Assembly: GCA_910586375.1 (NCBI GenBank)
Contig: CAJUIE010000018.1
Location: 1-20,048 of the forward strand
DNA length: 20,048 nucleotides
Direction of reading: 5' to 3'
From: an uncultured Alistipes sp.
GTDB lineage: Bacteria; Bacteroidota; Bacteroidia; Bacteroidales; Rikenellaceae
A model generated the notes under the pieces. The model worked only from the letters and a program-made list of their open reading frames with translations. It ran no database searches and was not told where the DNA came from. The position numbers and the translations under genes were made by a program. Below are positions 6,125 through 13,853 of the stretch, piece after piece. Position 1 is the first letter of the stretch. Every line of letters starts with the position of its first letter.

Positions 6125-8025
6125 TTTCGTAACGCTTGGAAATGGAGTTCTACGCCAGCCATGACGGTGGCCTTAGGCATGGGATAACCTGCGTTGATCT
6201 CATAACGCTGAGCCAGAAGGTTTTCTCCGCGAACAAAAAGGCGGAGGTTTTTCGCGGCCCGGAAACTGACCCGGGCACTCCAGAGGAGAAAGTTCTCGCG
6301 ACGCAGCGGGTCAAGCTCGGAGAAGAGGCCCCGGACATACTGCAAACCCGTGGCGGCATTCCACCGGCCCGACGTAAATTCGAGGGAACCATAAACCTTG
6401 TGTTCGGGAGCCGCAACGATGGGGTACTTCATATGCAGGTAACTATAATTGGCCGAAAGGTTCCAACTGCGGGCGAAGCGCCAGGCGAAGTCGGCCTCGA
6501 CACCCGCATTTTCGATGCGTCCGGTGTTGACGTTCAAGGGCCGCCCGTTGACGGGGAGCGTCTGGATCATGTTGTCGCCGGTGAGGTAAAAGACGTTGAC
6601 GCCATAACGGAAGGAGCCGTCACCGGGCGTCTGACTGAGGGCAATTTCATAATTGACGACTCGCTCGGGCCGCAGATCGGGATTCTGCGGAGGGAACATA
6701 TACATCTCCCGGATGGTGGGGAAACGGAATCCCTTGCCCACAGAGGCCCGCAGGCGGACCTGGCGAGGCAGCTCGAAGATCAGAGCCCCCTGGGGTATCC
6801 ACTCCGTGCCAGCGTGGGAGTGGTGGTCGAGCCGAATGCCAGCCTCGACCGCAAACCAGCGTAAGAGGTTCTGACGCAGATCGATATATCCGGCCACCTC
6901 GTGCTGGGTCTTGTCGGCGGTGGTCAGGTCGGGCCGGCCGTCGAGGTAATGGTTCCACGCCTTGCCGCCGAAATAACGATAATCGGCACCAAAGGTAGTG
7001 CGGTTACCCCGGAACAGGGCAACGCCCTGGTGCCACGAGACTCCGGCCATCTTGTCGCGCGAATTAAAACGATAATCGAGCGGCTGCGAGCCTGGCGAAT
7101 AACCGTCATTGATGCGGTGACGGCCCCAGTTATAAAAGAGGCCCAGCGAACCCGACGTGCGGCCATAATCGTTCTGCACGACGGCCGAAGCGACGCCCCG
7201 CGTGATGTGCTGGATGTTGTCGAGAAGAGGAGCTGCGACCGACCCGGGATTCTGGGCATTGAAGTGGGTAACGTCGGCATTGGCCGAGAGGTTCCATGCC
7301 CGGGCGATCTTCACACCCAGCTTGACCAGCCCTCCGAACTGCTCGAAACCCATGTGGGGCCGGTGGCCGTCGGAACGGTTATAAGAACCCGAAACGGTAG
7401 AGGTGAAACGCCCCTTACGAACCTGATTGGAGAGCTCTGTTTCCAGCGTATTATACGACCCATAAGCGGCATGAAGATCGGTGCGCACGCCGTCCTGAGC
7501 CGATTTGCGGGTAATGATATTCACGACGCCGCCCATGGCGTTGGAACCATAAAGAACCGAAGCAGGCCCCCGTGTGACCTCGACACGCTCGGCCAGCAAC
7601 GACTGGTAAGCGTCGGCAATAGGGTGGCCCATGAGTCCCATATACTGGGGCTGGCCATCGATGAGGACCAGAAGGCCCGTAGTGGGGCCTCCGGAAGCTC
7701 CGCTCCCGACACCCCGCAGGTTCATCTGTCCGGAGGCACCCCCGGAAACACCGAAGCCCATGATGCCCCGCCCGGTGATGAAAAGACCGGGAACATGTTC
7801 ACTCAGAGAGGGTAAAAGCGACGAACGCCCTCCCCGGACAATCTGACCGCGGTCGAGGACAAAAGCGGTACCGGGAACATCGCGGGAGAGACTCCCGGCA
7901 CCACGGATCAATACGGAGTCGATGGGATGCACTCGCTCCCGGATAAGCGTGTCGGAAAACACGGCACCCGACGTGCACAACGGGACGGAGCTACACAAGA
8001 GCCCCCAAAGCAATGTCGATTTCAT
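6121..8025 (-). CDS. TonB-dependent outer-membrane receptor
   Basis: A 634-residue receptor with an N-terminal signal peptide (about 20 residues). A plug domain spans about residues 45-172, with SLSEHVPGL, QMNLRGVGS, VLIDGQPQYMGLMG and the closing VEVTRGPASVLYGSNAMGG followed by VVNIITRK; the beta-barrel fills the rest, with many alternating strands and aromatic turns. It lacks the carboxypeptidase-regulatory extension of SusC proteins and has no SusD neighbour, so it is of the small siderophore / cofactor / metal-chelate type. His-rich loops (HRPHMGF, LDHHSHAG) could contact a metal ligand, but that is only suggestive. It heads a two-gene unit with the nucleoside-hydrolase/FmdE protein and is divergent from the FUSC-MFS gene. 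The nearby nickel-urease locus makes a nickel chelate a fair guess; cobamide, heme or iron chelates remain possible. Confidence 0.9.
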   Translation of the reverse strand: MKSTLLWGLLCSSVPLCTSGAVFSDTLIRERVHPIDSVLIRGAGSLSRDVPGTAFVLDRGQIVRGGRSSLLPSLSEHVPGLFITGRGIMGFGVSGGASGQMNLRGVGSGASGGPTTGLLVLIDGQPQYMGLMGHPIADAYQSLLAERVEVTRGPASVLYGSNAMGGVVNIITRKSAQDGVRTDLHAAYGSYNTLETELSNQVRKGRFTSTVSGSYNRSDGHRPHMGFEQFGGLVKLGVKIARAWNLSANADVTHFNAQNPGSVAAPLLDNIQHITRGVASAVVQNDYGRTSGSLGLFYNWGRHRINDGYSPGSQPLDYRFNSRDKMAGVSWHQGVALFRGNRTTFGADYRYFGGKAWNHYLDGRPDLTTADKTQHEVAGYIDLRQNLLRWFAVEAGIRLDHHSHAGTEWIPQGALIFELPRQVRLRASVGKGFRFPTIREMYMFPPQNPDLRPERVVNYEIALSQTPGDGSFRYGVNVFYLTGDNMIQTLPVNGRPLNVNTGRIENAGVEADFAWRFARSWNLSANYSYLHMKYPIVAAPEHKVYGSLEFTSGRWNAATGLQYVRGLFSELDPLRRENFLLWSARVSFRAAKNLRLFVRGENLLAQRYEINAGYPMPKATVMAGVELHFQALRK

Positions 8026-8087
8026 TCATCTGTAGTTCAGTGTATTTAACAATTAAATCGAGGGGCGCTCTCAATTTTCGTTCCAAA

Positions 8088-8131
8088 TTTCGGAAAAATA
8101 TCGGTCAGGACCGACAAAAAACCGTCCGAAA
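8088..8131. promoter_or_regulatory. Nested palindrome in the divergent intergenic region
   Basis: TTTCGGA (8088-8094) is mirrored by TCCGAAA (8125-8131), and inside them TCGGTC (8101-8106) is mirrored by GACCGA (8109-8114); both dyads share almost the same centre. A and T runs flank the inner dyad. It lies between the receptor ATG (8025) and the FUSC-MFS ATG (8217), where a shared operator would be expected. On the minus strand the inner dyad followed by TATTTTT could also act as a weak terminator. No full-consensus promoter was found here. Confidence 0.45.
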
Positions 8132-8216
8132 GCAGCAAACAGTCCTCCCGGAACATGGCCCAAAGCGCAAGCTGCTTCGGTGCGTTTCTTGCACGGCATT
8201 CGCCAAATCCTTCCCT

Positions 8217-10181
8217 ATGAACAACTCCCGACAATCGCTGGTAGTGCGGTTCAGACAACTGCTGCACACCGCAGCAGGACGAATGCAGCCCTCCGTGGCC
8301 CTGACAGCCTGCATCGGTCTGCTGCTGGCCTACCTGACCGGAATCTACGTAACCGGGTCTCTGCACGGCGCCTCGCGCTGGATGGGCGCCATGCTGGCCT
8401 GCACGTCGGCAGTGGTCGTCCTACAGTCACCCGGCTACAAAGAGGCGCTGCACGCCGGATGGATCCGCGTACTGGGCACCTTTCTGGGGGCTCTGATCGC
8501 CTACGCCTACCTGAGCGTATGGAACTTCTCGATCATAGGGATGCTCGCCTCGGTGTTCGTATTGGAGATGCTCAGTATGATGCTGGGCATCTACAAAAAC
8601 GACCGCATATCGACCATTACGCTGCTTATCATCCTGCTCATATCGCAGATGACGCCCCATATCACACCCCTGGAAAACTGCCTGCTGCGCTTCTGCGAGT
8701 CGGCCACCGGCGTCGGCGTGGGTCTCGGAATGCTCTGGCTGCTGGACCGCTGGGACCGCTGGCGCCATGCACCGGAAAAAGCAGACATCGGGCACGGAAA
8801 AACGGTCGACATGGACTCTATGCCGTTGCGCTGGGGCCATTTCCGTGTAGTAATAGTCGCCTCGCTCGGACAGATCACCGGCGCAGGACTCTCAACCTTA
8901 GTGGGTGTGGTCCTGCCGATGATCCAGCTGGTCCGTCACCCCGAGCTAAACTCGTGGCAACAAGGCGCCATAGCGGCCACGAGCCTGGCAGGCATCACGA
9001 TAGGCTCGCTGTTCTTCGGAGCCAGGAGCGACCGCAAGGGCTACCTCTTCTTCTTCCGGCTCTGCCCGGCGTTGATTCTGGCGGCGGCGCTGCTGGCCTG
9101 CGCGGTGGACAATCTGGCCGGCCTCGTCGCGGGCCTTTTCATCATGGGATTAGGCATCGGCGGCGGCTACAGCCTCGATTCGGACTACATCTCGGAGCTT
9201 ATGCCCCGCCGCTGGAAGCTCTTTATGGTGGGCGTAGCCAAAGCCGCCTCATCGATAGGCAACATCGTCGTTGCGGGATGCTGTTTCCTGCTGCTGCGCT
9301 CGTGGAACGATCCCCACATGTGGAACCGCCTGCTGCTGCTCATAGCCGTGCTGGCGACAATCATGCTGCTCTGCCGCATCCGCTTCGACGAGAGCCCCGG
9401 ATGGTTGGCCGCAAAGGGACGGGCCGCCGAAGCACAGCGCGCCGTGCACTTCTTCCTCGGCAACGACGTGGAGACAGGCAACCTGCGCGGCCAGAGCGGC
9501 AACGAAAAGCGGCCCAAAGTATCGTGGCGCGATCTTGTCAGTCGCAAACACATCCGACGGGTAGTCTTCAGCGGTCTGCCCTGGGCCTGCGAAGGGTTGG
9601 GAGTCTACGGCATCGGGGTTTTCCTGCCCGTACTGCTCATGGCATTAGGACTGGGCAACGAGACGGCATCGGCGCTGGGCAAAATCACCGACTCGGTGCG
9701 GCTCACAACGTTGATCAACCTGTTGATCCTGCCGGGATTCATCATCGGTCTGGCGCTGGTCAACCGCTGGAGCCACGTGAAGACCCAGACCTGGGGATTC
9801 ATCCTCTGTGCTGCGGGACTGGCCCTGCTGCTGGGCTCCTACGAGCTACACGGCCCGGCGTGGCTCTCCATCGCCGGATTCATGCTCTTCGAACTATTCC
9901 TCAATGCGGGTCCCCATCTGCTGACCTTCGTCATTCCGCCCCAAATCTACTCCATAGCCGAACGAGGTGCCGGAACGGGCATAGCCGCGGCCTGCGGTAA
10001 AATGGGGGCTATGGCGGGCGTGCTGCTGGTCCCGCTGCTACTCAAATGGGGCGGGGCAGGGCTGGTATTAGGCGTGACGATCGCCGTGCAGCTGCTCGGT
10101 GCAGCCATCACGGCCATTCTGGGACGGGAAATTCTGCCGGACAGGGCCCCGGGTGTTCGTCCCCAGATTCGCCGGGACTGA
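8217..10181 (+). CDS. FUSC-like domain fused to an MFS transporter
   Basis: A 654-residue inner-membrane protein. Residues about 1-185 have six hydrophobic segments and features of the FUSC / aromatic-acid-exporter (ArAE) membrane domain: GWIRVLGTFLGALIAYAY at 81-98 and RFCESATGVGVGLG at 158-171. Residues about 205-654 form a full MFS module: SLFFGARSDRKGYLFFF at 264-280 is the MFS loop motif, and RFDESPGWLAAKGR matches the PESPxWL...GR segment after the sixth helix of sugar-type members. The start is the ATG at 8217; the frame is open further upstream but upstream residues are not hydrophobic and overlap the operator region. Substrate and direction of transport are unknown. Its last 74 bases overlap the 3' end of the convergent nickel transporter ATPase gene. 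Codon use resembles the neighbours. Confidence 0.85.
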   Translation: MNNSRQSLVVRFRQLLHTAAGRMQPSVALTACIGLLLAYLTGIYVTGSLHGASRWMGAMLACTSAVVVLQSPGYKEALHAGWIRVLGTFLGALIAYAYLSVWNFSIIGMLASVFVLEMLSMMLGIYKNDRISTITLLIILLISQMTPHITPLENCLLRFCESATGVGVGLGMLWLLDRWDRWRHAPEKADIGHGKTVDMDSMPLRWGHFRVVIVASLGQITGAGLSTLVGVVLPMIQLVRHPELNSWQQGAIAATSLAGITIGSLFFGARSDRKGYLFFFRLCPALILAAALLACAVDNLAGLVAGLFIMGLGIGGGYSLDSDYISELMPRRWKLFMVGVAKAASSIGNIVVAGCCFLLLRSWNDPHMWNRLLLLIAVLATIMLLCRIRFDESPGWLAAKGRAAEAQRAVHFFLGNDVETGNLRGQSGNEKRPKVSWRDLVSRKHIRRVVFSGLPWACEGLGVYGIGVFLPVLLMALGLGNETASALGKITDSVRLTTLINLLILPGFIIGLALVNRWSHVKTQTWGFILCAAGLALLLGSYELHGPAWLSIAGFMLFELFLNAGPHLLTFVIPPQIYSIAERGAGTGIAAACGKMGAMAGVLLVPLLLKWGGAGLVLGVTIAVQLLGAAITAILGREILPDRAPGVRPQIRRD

Positions 10182-10905
10182 AGCACGAGCAGGGCGCTTC
10201 AAGTCCGCACGCCTCAAGCAAAGACCGATCCCGGAAAATCCGCCCGGTAGGGGCATCGGCAACGACGCGCCCTTCGTGCAGCACGATCGTACGAGGGCAC
10301 AGATCGGCCACCAGCTCCATATCGTGGGTCGCGACGAGGGTCGTATGCCCGAAGCGGCGCAGCAGGTCGACGACCTGACGCCGCGCCCGCGGATCGAGGC
10401 CTGCCGTAGGTTCGTCCATGACCAGCACCGAGGGCTCCATAGCCAGCACCGTGGCTATCGCCACGCGTTTCTTCTCCCCGCCCGAAAGCCGGAAAGGCGA
10501 CGCATCGCGCAGATGCAGTGCCCCGACCGCCTCCAGAGCCCCGGCCACACGGCGATCGATCTCATCGGGCTCAAGCCCCATATTCGAAGGTCCAAAAGCC
10601 ACATCCTCACCCACCGAAGGCATGAAGAGCTGGTCATCGGAGTTTTGAAAAACCAGACCCACAGACTGCCGCACCGTGCGCACGGTGCGGGGAGTGAGTG
10701 CGATGCCACCCACAACGACCCGCCCGGCAGAGGGCAGCAGCAGACCGTCGGTATGGAGCAAGAGTGTGGATTTGCCGGCACCGTTGGCTCCCACAAGGGC
10801 GACCTTCTCGCCGTGACCGATGCGGAAAGAGACGCCCCGAAGGGCTTCATGGCCATCGGGATAATGGAAATGCACATCATCGAAAAGCAGGTAGTGGTGG
10901 CTCAT
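10108..10905 (-). CDS. cbiO/nikO: ECF-type nickel/cobalt transporter ATPase
   Basis: A 265-residue ABC ATPase starting MSHHYLLFDDVHFHYPDG. Walker A is GANGAGKST (39-47), a Q-loop is in GLVFQNSDDQLF, the signature is LSGGEKKR (140-147), Walker B is VLVMDEP (160-166) and the H-loop His is 194 in VATHDME. The set matches CbiO/NikO ATPases of energy-coupling-factor metal transporters. An open extension upstream lies inside the Q gene and is discarded; the ATG at 10905 is one base after the Q stop. The last 30 or so residues are Cys- and Pro-rich, not typical of the family, and lie opposite the end of the FUSC-MFS gene. Nickel is assigned because the gene ends a urease operon; cobalt is not excluded. 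Confidence 0.92.
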   Translation of the reverse strand: MSHHYLLFDDVHFHYPDGHEALRGVSFRIGHGEKVALVGANGAGKSTLLLHTDGLLLPSAGRVVVGGIALTPRTVRTVRQSVGLVFQNSDDQLFMPSVGEDVAFGPSNMGLEPDEIDRRVAGALEAVGALHLRDASPFRLSGGEKKRVAIATVLAMEPSVLVMDEPTAGLDPRARRQVVDLLRRFGHTTLVATHDMELVADLCPRTIVLHEGRVVADAPTGRIFRDRSLLEACGLEAPCSCFSPGESGDEHPGPCPAEFPVPEWP

Positions 10906-10906
10906 G

Positions 10907-11719
10907 TCAACCGCGGAATAAGACCGAAAGAGTTTCGACCGGCAAAAAAAGGCGCAGCAGCACGGGCGCCGCACATCCGAAAAGCAGAAAGAGGCTGTCA
11001 CGCACGCCCCAGACCGGGGGAGCGCAGAGACCATCAGGAAGGCGACCGGTGAATCCCCGGGCCGCCATGGCGCAGCCGATACGCTCAGCCCGGTCGAAGG
11101 TGCGCAAAAGCAGTTGCCCGACCAGACGCCCCCAGACCTTCAGCGGATAACTCCGCCGGCCGAAGCTGCGGGCATCACACGCCCGACGCATGGCCAAAGC
11201 CTCTTCGACAAGAACATAAAGATAACGGTAAACGAAGAGCAACTGGGTGGTGAACAGTGAAGGTACTCCCAGCCATTGCAGGCTCCGGCACAAACGATAA
11301 AAACCTGTAACGGCGACCAGAATAATGACGGTCTGGACCGACAGAAGTCCCCGCAAAAGAATCGAAGCGAAAGTGAGAATCCCCCGTGTAAAGGCCACGT
11401 GGCCGACGACAAAAACTGGCTCCCGATCGTAAAAAAGATTAAAAATACCGATGAACGCCACGAAGGGAAGGACGACGAGCGAGCGCCGGGCCACCGACGC
11501 ATAACTCAGACCGCCAGCCCCTGCCGCCAGAATAGGAAAAAGGGCGAAAAGCAACAACTCCGAAAAACGTTCGGCAGGCACGGAGAGCATGGAGACGAGG
11601 TAAACCGCAGCAACAAGCACCTTAGCTCGTCCGTCGAACCGCCCCAGCAGCGAGGAGGCGTGGTCGGAGCGTTCGAGGGCATCCCACGTGCAGAGGGTCT
11701 GCAACAATCGGTCAGTCAT
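10907..11719 (-). CDS. cbiQ/nikQ: ECF-type nickel/cobalt transporter transmembrane T component
   Basis: A 270-residue membrane protein with about five to six hydrophobic segments. The coupling motifs to the ATPase are visible as MRRACDARSFG and AMAARGFTG, the two Ala-Arg-Gly-like boxes of CbiQ proteins, and the start LDGRAKVL-like stretch appears as RFDGRAKVLVAAVYL. It transmits ATP-driven movement from the ATPase to the substrate-binding M component. It overlaps the M gene by 8 bases and is one base from the ATPase gene, so M-Q-O are one translation-coupled set. Confidence 0.92.
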   Translation of the reverse strand: MTDRLLQTLCTWDALERSDHASSLLGRFDGRAKVLVAAVYLVSMLSVPAERFSELLLFALFPILAAGAGGLSYASVARRSLVVLPFVAFIGIFNLFYDREPVFVVGHVAFTRGILTFASILLRGLLSVQTVIILVAVTGFYRLCRSLQWLGVPSLFTTQLLFVYRYLYVLVEEALAMRRACDARSFGRRSYPLKVWGRLVGQLLLRTFDRAERIGCAMAARGFTGRLPDGLCAPPVWGVRDSLFLLFGCAAPVLLRLFLPVETLSVLFRG

Positions 11720-12695
11720 GTTTCCTTACGGCCCGCACCAAATACGAGCCCCCGAAAGCAAAAAGCAGGATCACGCAGCATCCCACAACACCAGCCAGTG
11801 AAGTATCGTAATCAGGCATGAGGGCTGTCTGCTGCTGGACAGTGGCTGCCACGCGGTGAAAAGCAGTCGGATCATCGTCGAGCTCCTCGTTGCCGGTCAC
11901 CTGTTCGATGGACCACTCCAACCCGTCGGGGTCGGAGGAAGCGATCCACGAGAACGACGCGGCAAGAACAAGAGCTGCTGCCGCAACAACCGCCAGCAAA
12001 CGTTGCAACCCTCCTCTGCGATGCTGCCCGGCACAGTCGGGCAGATCGGGCCGATAACGCTGCACGAAACACAAAACAACGGCCGTAGCGGCACCTTCGC
12101 AAAGTCCTATGACGATATGGATGGGCAACATGAAGAGCAGGAACCGGCCGAACGGCAGAGCCGTGATGCCCGAAGCCTCGGTTTCGAGCGTGACAGCCAC
12201 AGCACCCAGTCCGAGCGCGACAACGGAGGCGAGCAACGAAGCCGCCACGATCCGACCGGGCCGCGCATCGGAACGCACCAACGGCCGAAAAACAAGCGGA
12301 TAAGCCACCAGGCACGAAAGAACAGCCATATTGAAAATATTGGTCCCCAGCGCCATAAACCCGCCGTCGGCAAAGACGAGGCACTGAAGCACCAGCACCG
12401 ACGTGAGCACAACAAGCGCCGCCCACGGCCCGAGAAGCGCCGCGAGCAGGAGACCTCCGACCAAATGTCCGCTGGAACCGGTACCCGGAATAGCGAAATT
12501 AATCATCTGAGCAGCAAAGACGAAGGCGCCCATAACGCCCATAAGCGGTACGAGCCTCCCGGAACGGGCTCCCCGGGTAATCTCCCGGTCGCCCTCCCGC
12601 TTGACACGATGGATCGCCACACCCACCAGGGCGAGCGATACGGCTCCCGCGACCAGAGCTACCGGCGGAGAGACAAGAGCATCGGACATGTGCAC
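11712..12695 (-). CDS. cbiM/nikM: ECF-type nickel/cobalt transporter substrate-binding M component with fused N-like tail
   Basis: A 327-residue membrane protein. The start is GTG at 12695, giving MHMSD; this matters because the N-terminal amine and His2 bind the metal in NikM/CbiM. Starting at the ATG two codons on would lose His2. Other family marks are INFAIPGTGSSGHLVGG (His77, probably the second metal ligand) and GGFMALGTNIFNM. After the M domain (about 1-215) comes a tail with one helix, SSDPDGLEWSIEQVTG (253-268), a linker and a final helix, resembling NikN/CbiN. A fused MN protein needs no separate N subunit, and none is present. It lies 6 bases after the urea transporter stop. Confidence 0.92.
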   Translation of the reverse strand: MHMSDALVSPPVALVAGAVSLALVGVAIHRVKREGDREITRGARSGRLVPLMGVMGAFVFAAQMINFAIPGTGSSGHLVGGLLLAALLGPWAALVVLTSVLVLQCLVFADGGFMALGTNIFNMAVLSCLVAYPLVFRPLVRSDARPGRIVAASLLASVVALGLGAVAVTLETEASGITALPFGRFLLFMLPIHIVIGLCEGAATAVVLCFVQRYRPDLPDCAGQHRRGGLQRLLAVVAAAALVLAASFSWIASSDPDGLEWSIEQVTGNEELDDDPTAFHRVAATVQQQTALMPDYDTSLAGVVGCCVILLFAFGGSYLVRAVRKHD

Positions 12696-12701
12696 GGCTG
12701 G

Positions 12702-13739
12702 TTACTTTTGAGGGTTGACAACGGCTCCGGAATGGGCCAGATGTTTTTTATTGGCGGCATCCCAGTTGGAGTGGTCGGGCTCCTCGTCGAAACGGACGAG
12801 CGGCAGCAGGAACAGCCACGTAGCAATGCAGAACGGCGCAGTAAGGGTAGCAATACCGACAGGCGCCATCATGACGTACATGCCGGCCTGGATGAAGACT
12901 GTGACCAGAATACCCAGCACGGCCCACACGGCTGAACGCCACCCCGGTTTATAAAAAACCGTAGCCAGAGCGATAGCCGTAAGCACGGGGCTATACCCAT
13001 AAAGACCCTCAGCGATCTGCGAACCTGAGGCTTTGAAGAGGAGGACCGTCAACAGCGCCAGGGCCGAACCGGCAGCGGCCCACAGAGCCGCCCAGCGATT
13101 GGCGACAAAGAGCCCCACAAGGAAAAGGAGCCCCGTGACCCACGAATCGATGAGGAAAACTTGAGCAATGCCCTTGAGCCAATAAATCAGCAAATGGCCG
13201 AAACGCAGGCTCTCGACCGACGAGAAAGCCGCCGGAAGCGATGGATCGGACATATGGACTGTGGGCAGGGAGTGCATGGCCCGGGCTGCGAGCAGGAACA
13301 TCCACGTACAAAAAACAAAAGGAAAAGTAAAGGAATTGACCTTCCACGGCGCCATAACGTTATTGAAGCCCTTGCGAACCCACGTAGAGAGTGCAGCGCA
13401 GAGGATGAGTGCAAGCCACATCCAGACGGTATTGCCCAAAAACGTGGGGAAGGCACAACCGACCAGGACACCGTTAAAACCCCATAGCCCCTGCTCTCCG
13501 TCGTGAAGCGAAAAGCGAAGCAGATAACCTGCAAGCGTCGAGACGGTAAGCCCCACCAGAGCACCCCACGCAACAAGGCCCTGCCCCTCGTGATAAGCAC
13601 CCCAGAAGATGCCGATGAGAAAGAGCAGACCGGTCCAGGCGTTATTCTGGAACATCACCTGCCCCGTACCGCGCAAAAGAATCCGCACAAAATCGGAAAT
13701 GCCCTCGGTATTTTCGGTCCGAATGAAAGTTTTAACCAT
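12702..13739 (-). CDS. Urea transporter (UT family)
   Basis: A 345-residue membrane protein from the ATG at 13739 (an ATG at 13763 would give 353). The two-fold repeat of UT channels is plain: NAWTGLLFLIGIF pairs with DSWVTGLLFLVGLF, GFNGVLVGCAF with GYSPVLTAIAL, and VNSFTFPFVFCTWMFLL with IATLTAPFCIATWLFLL. These line the urea-selective pore. It admits urea by facilitated diffusion for the cytosolic urease. It follows ureD after a gap of about 110 bases and is 6 bases before the nickel transporter genes, so it links the urease and nickel parts of the locus. The gap before it has no consensus promoter; it could be read from ureD. Confidence 0.92.
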   Translation of the reverse strand: MVKTFIRTENTEGISDFVRILLRGTGQVMFQNNAWTGLLFLIGIFWGAYHEGQGLVAWGALVGLTVSTLAGYLLRFSLHDGEQGLWGFNGVLVGCAFPTFLGNTVWMWLALILCAALSTWVRKGFNNVMAPWKVNSFTFPFVFCTWMFLLAARAMHSLPTVHMSDPSLPAAFSSVESLRFGHLLIYWLKGIAQVFLIDSWVTGLLFLVGLFVANRWAALWAAAGSALALLTVLLFKASGSQIAEGLYGYSPVLTAIALATVFYKPGWRSAVWAVLGILVTVFIQAGMYVMMAPVGIATLTAPFCIATWLFLLPLVRFDEEPDHSNWDAANKKHLAHSGAVVNPQK

Positions 13740-13853
13740 AAGATCAGTATTTTTTAGGAACATATTATCGTTTTTTCGGGGCGAATTTTACTTTCAGGCC
13801 GGCGCCACTGCGCTCAGAATGACACTCGGCTTTTTGCCGATGCGGGCCGAAGC
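13740..13853. other. Intergenic gap between ureD and the urea transporter, with a repeat fragment
   Basis: A short dyad TCGGC-TTTTT-GCCGA lies at about 13826-13840, and CGCTCAGAATGAC (13811-13823) matches the 3' half of the hairpin repeat found whole at 16825-16848. The left half is not recognisable here. An AT-rich stretch at 13741-13770 precedes the transporter start. No TAnnTTTG box is seen on the minus strand. Confidence 0.5.

Noticed and set aside
8026..8216. Cobalamin riboswitch upstream of the TonB receptor
   Set aside because: Small receptors in Bacteroidota are often controlled by such riboswitches, but I could not find the conserved core blocks on the minus strand in the usual order. 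A covariance-model search would decide.
8180..10000. A second plus-strand frame of 606 codons over the FUSC-MFS gene
   Set aside because: The translation is Arg/Pro/His-rich without hydrophobic helices, as expected for an out-of-frame reading of a membrane protein gene.
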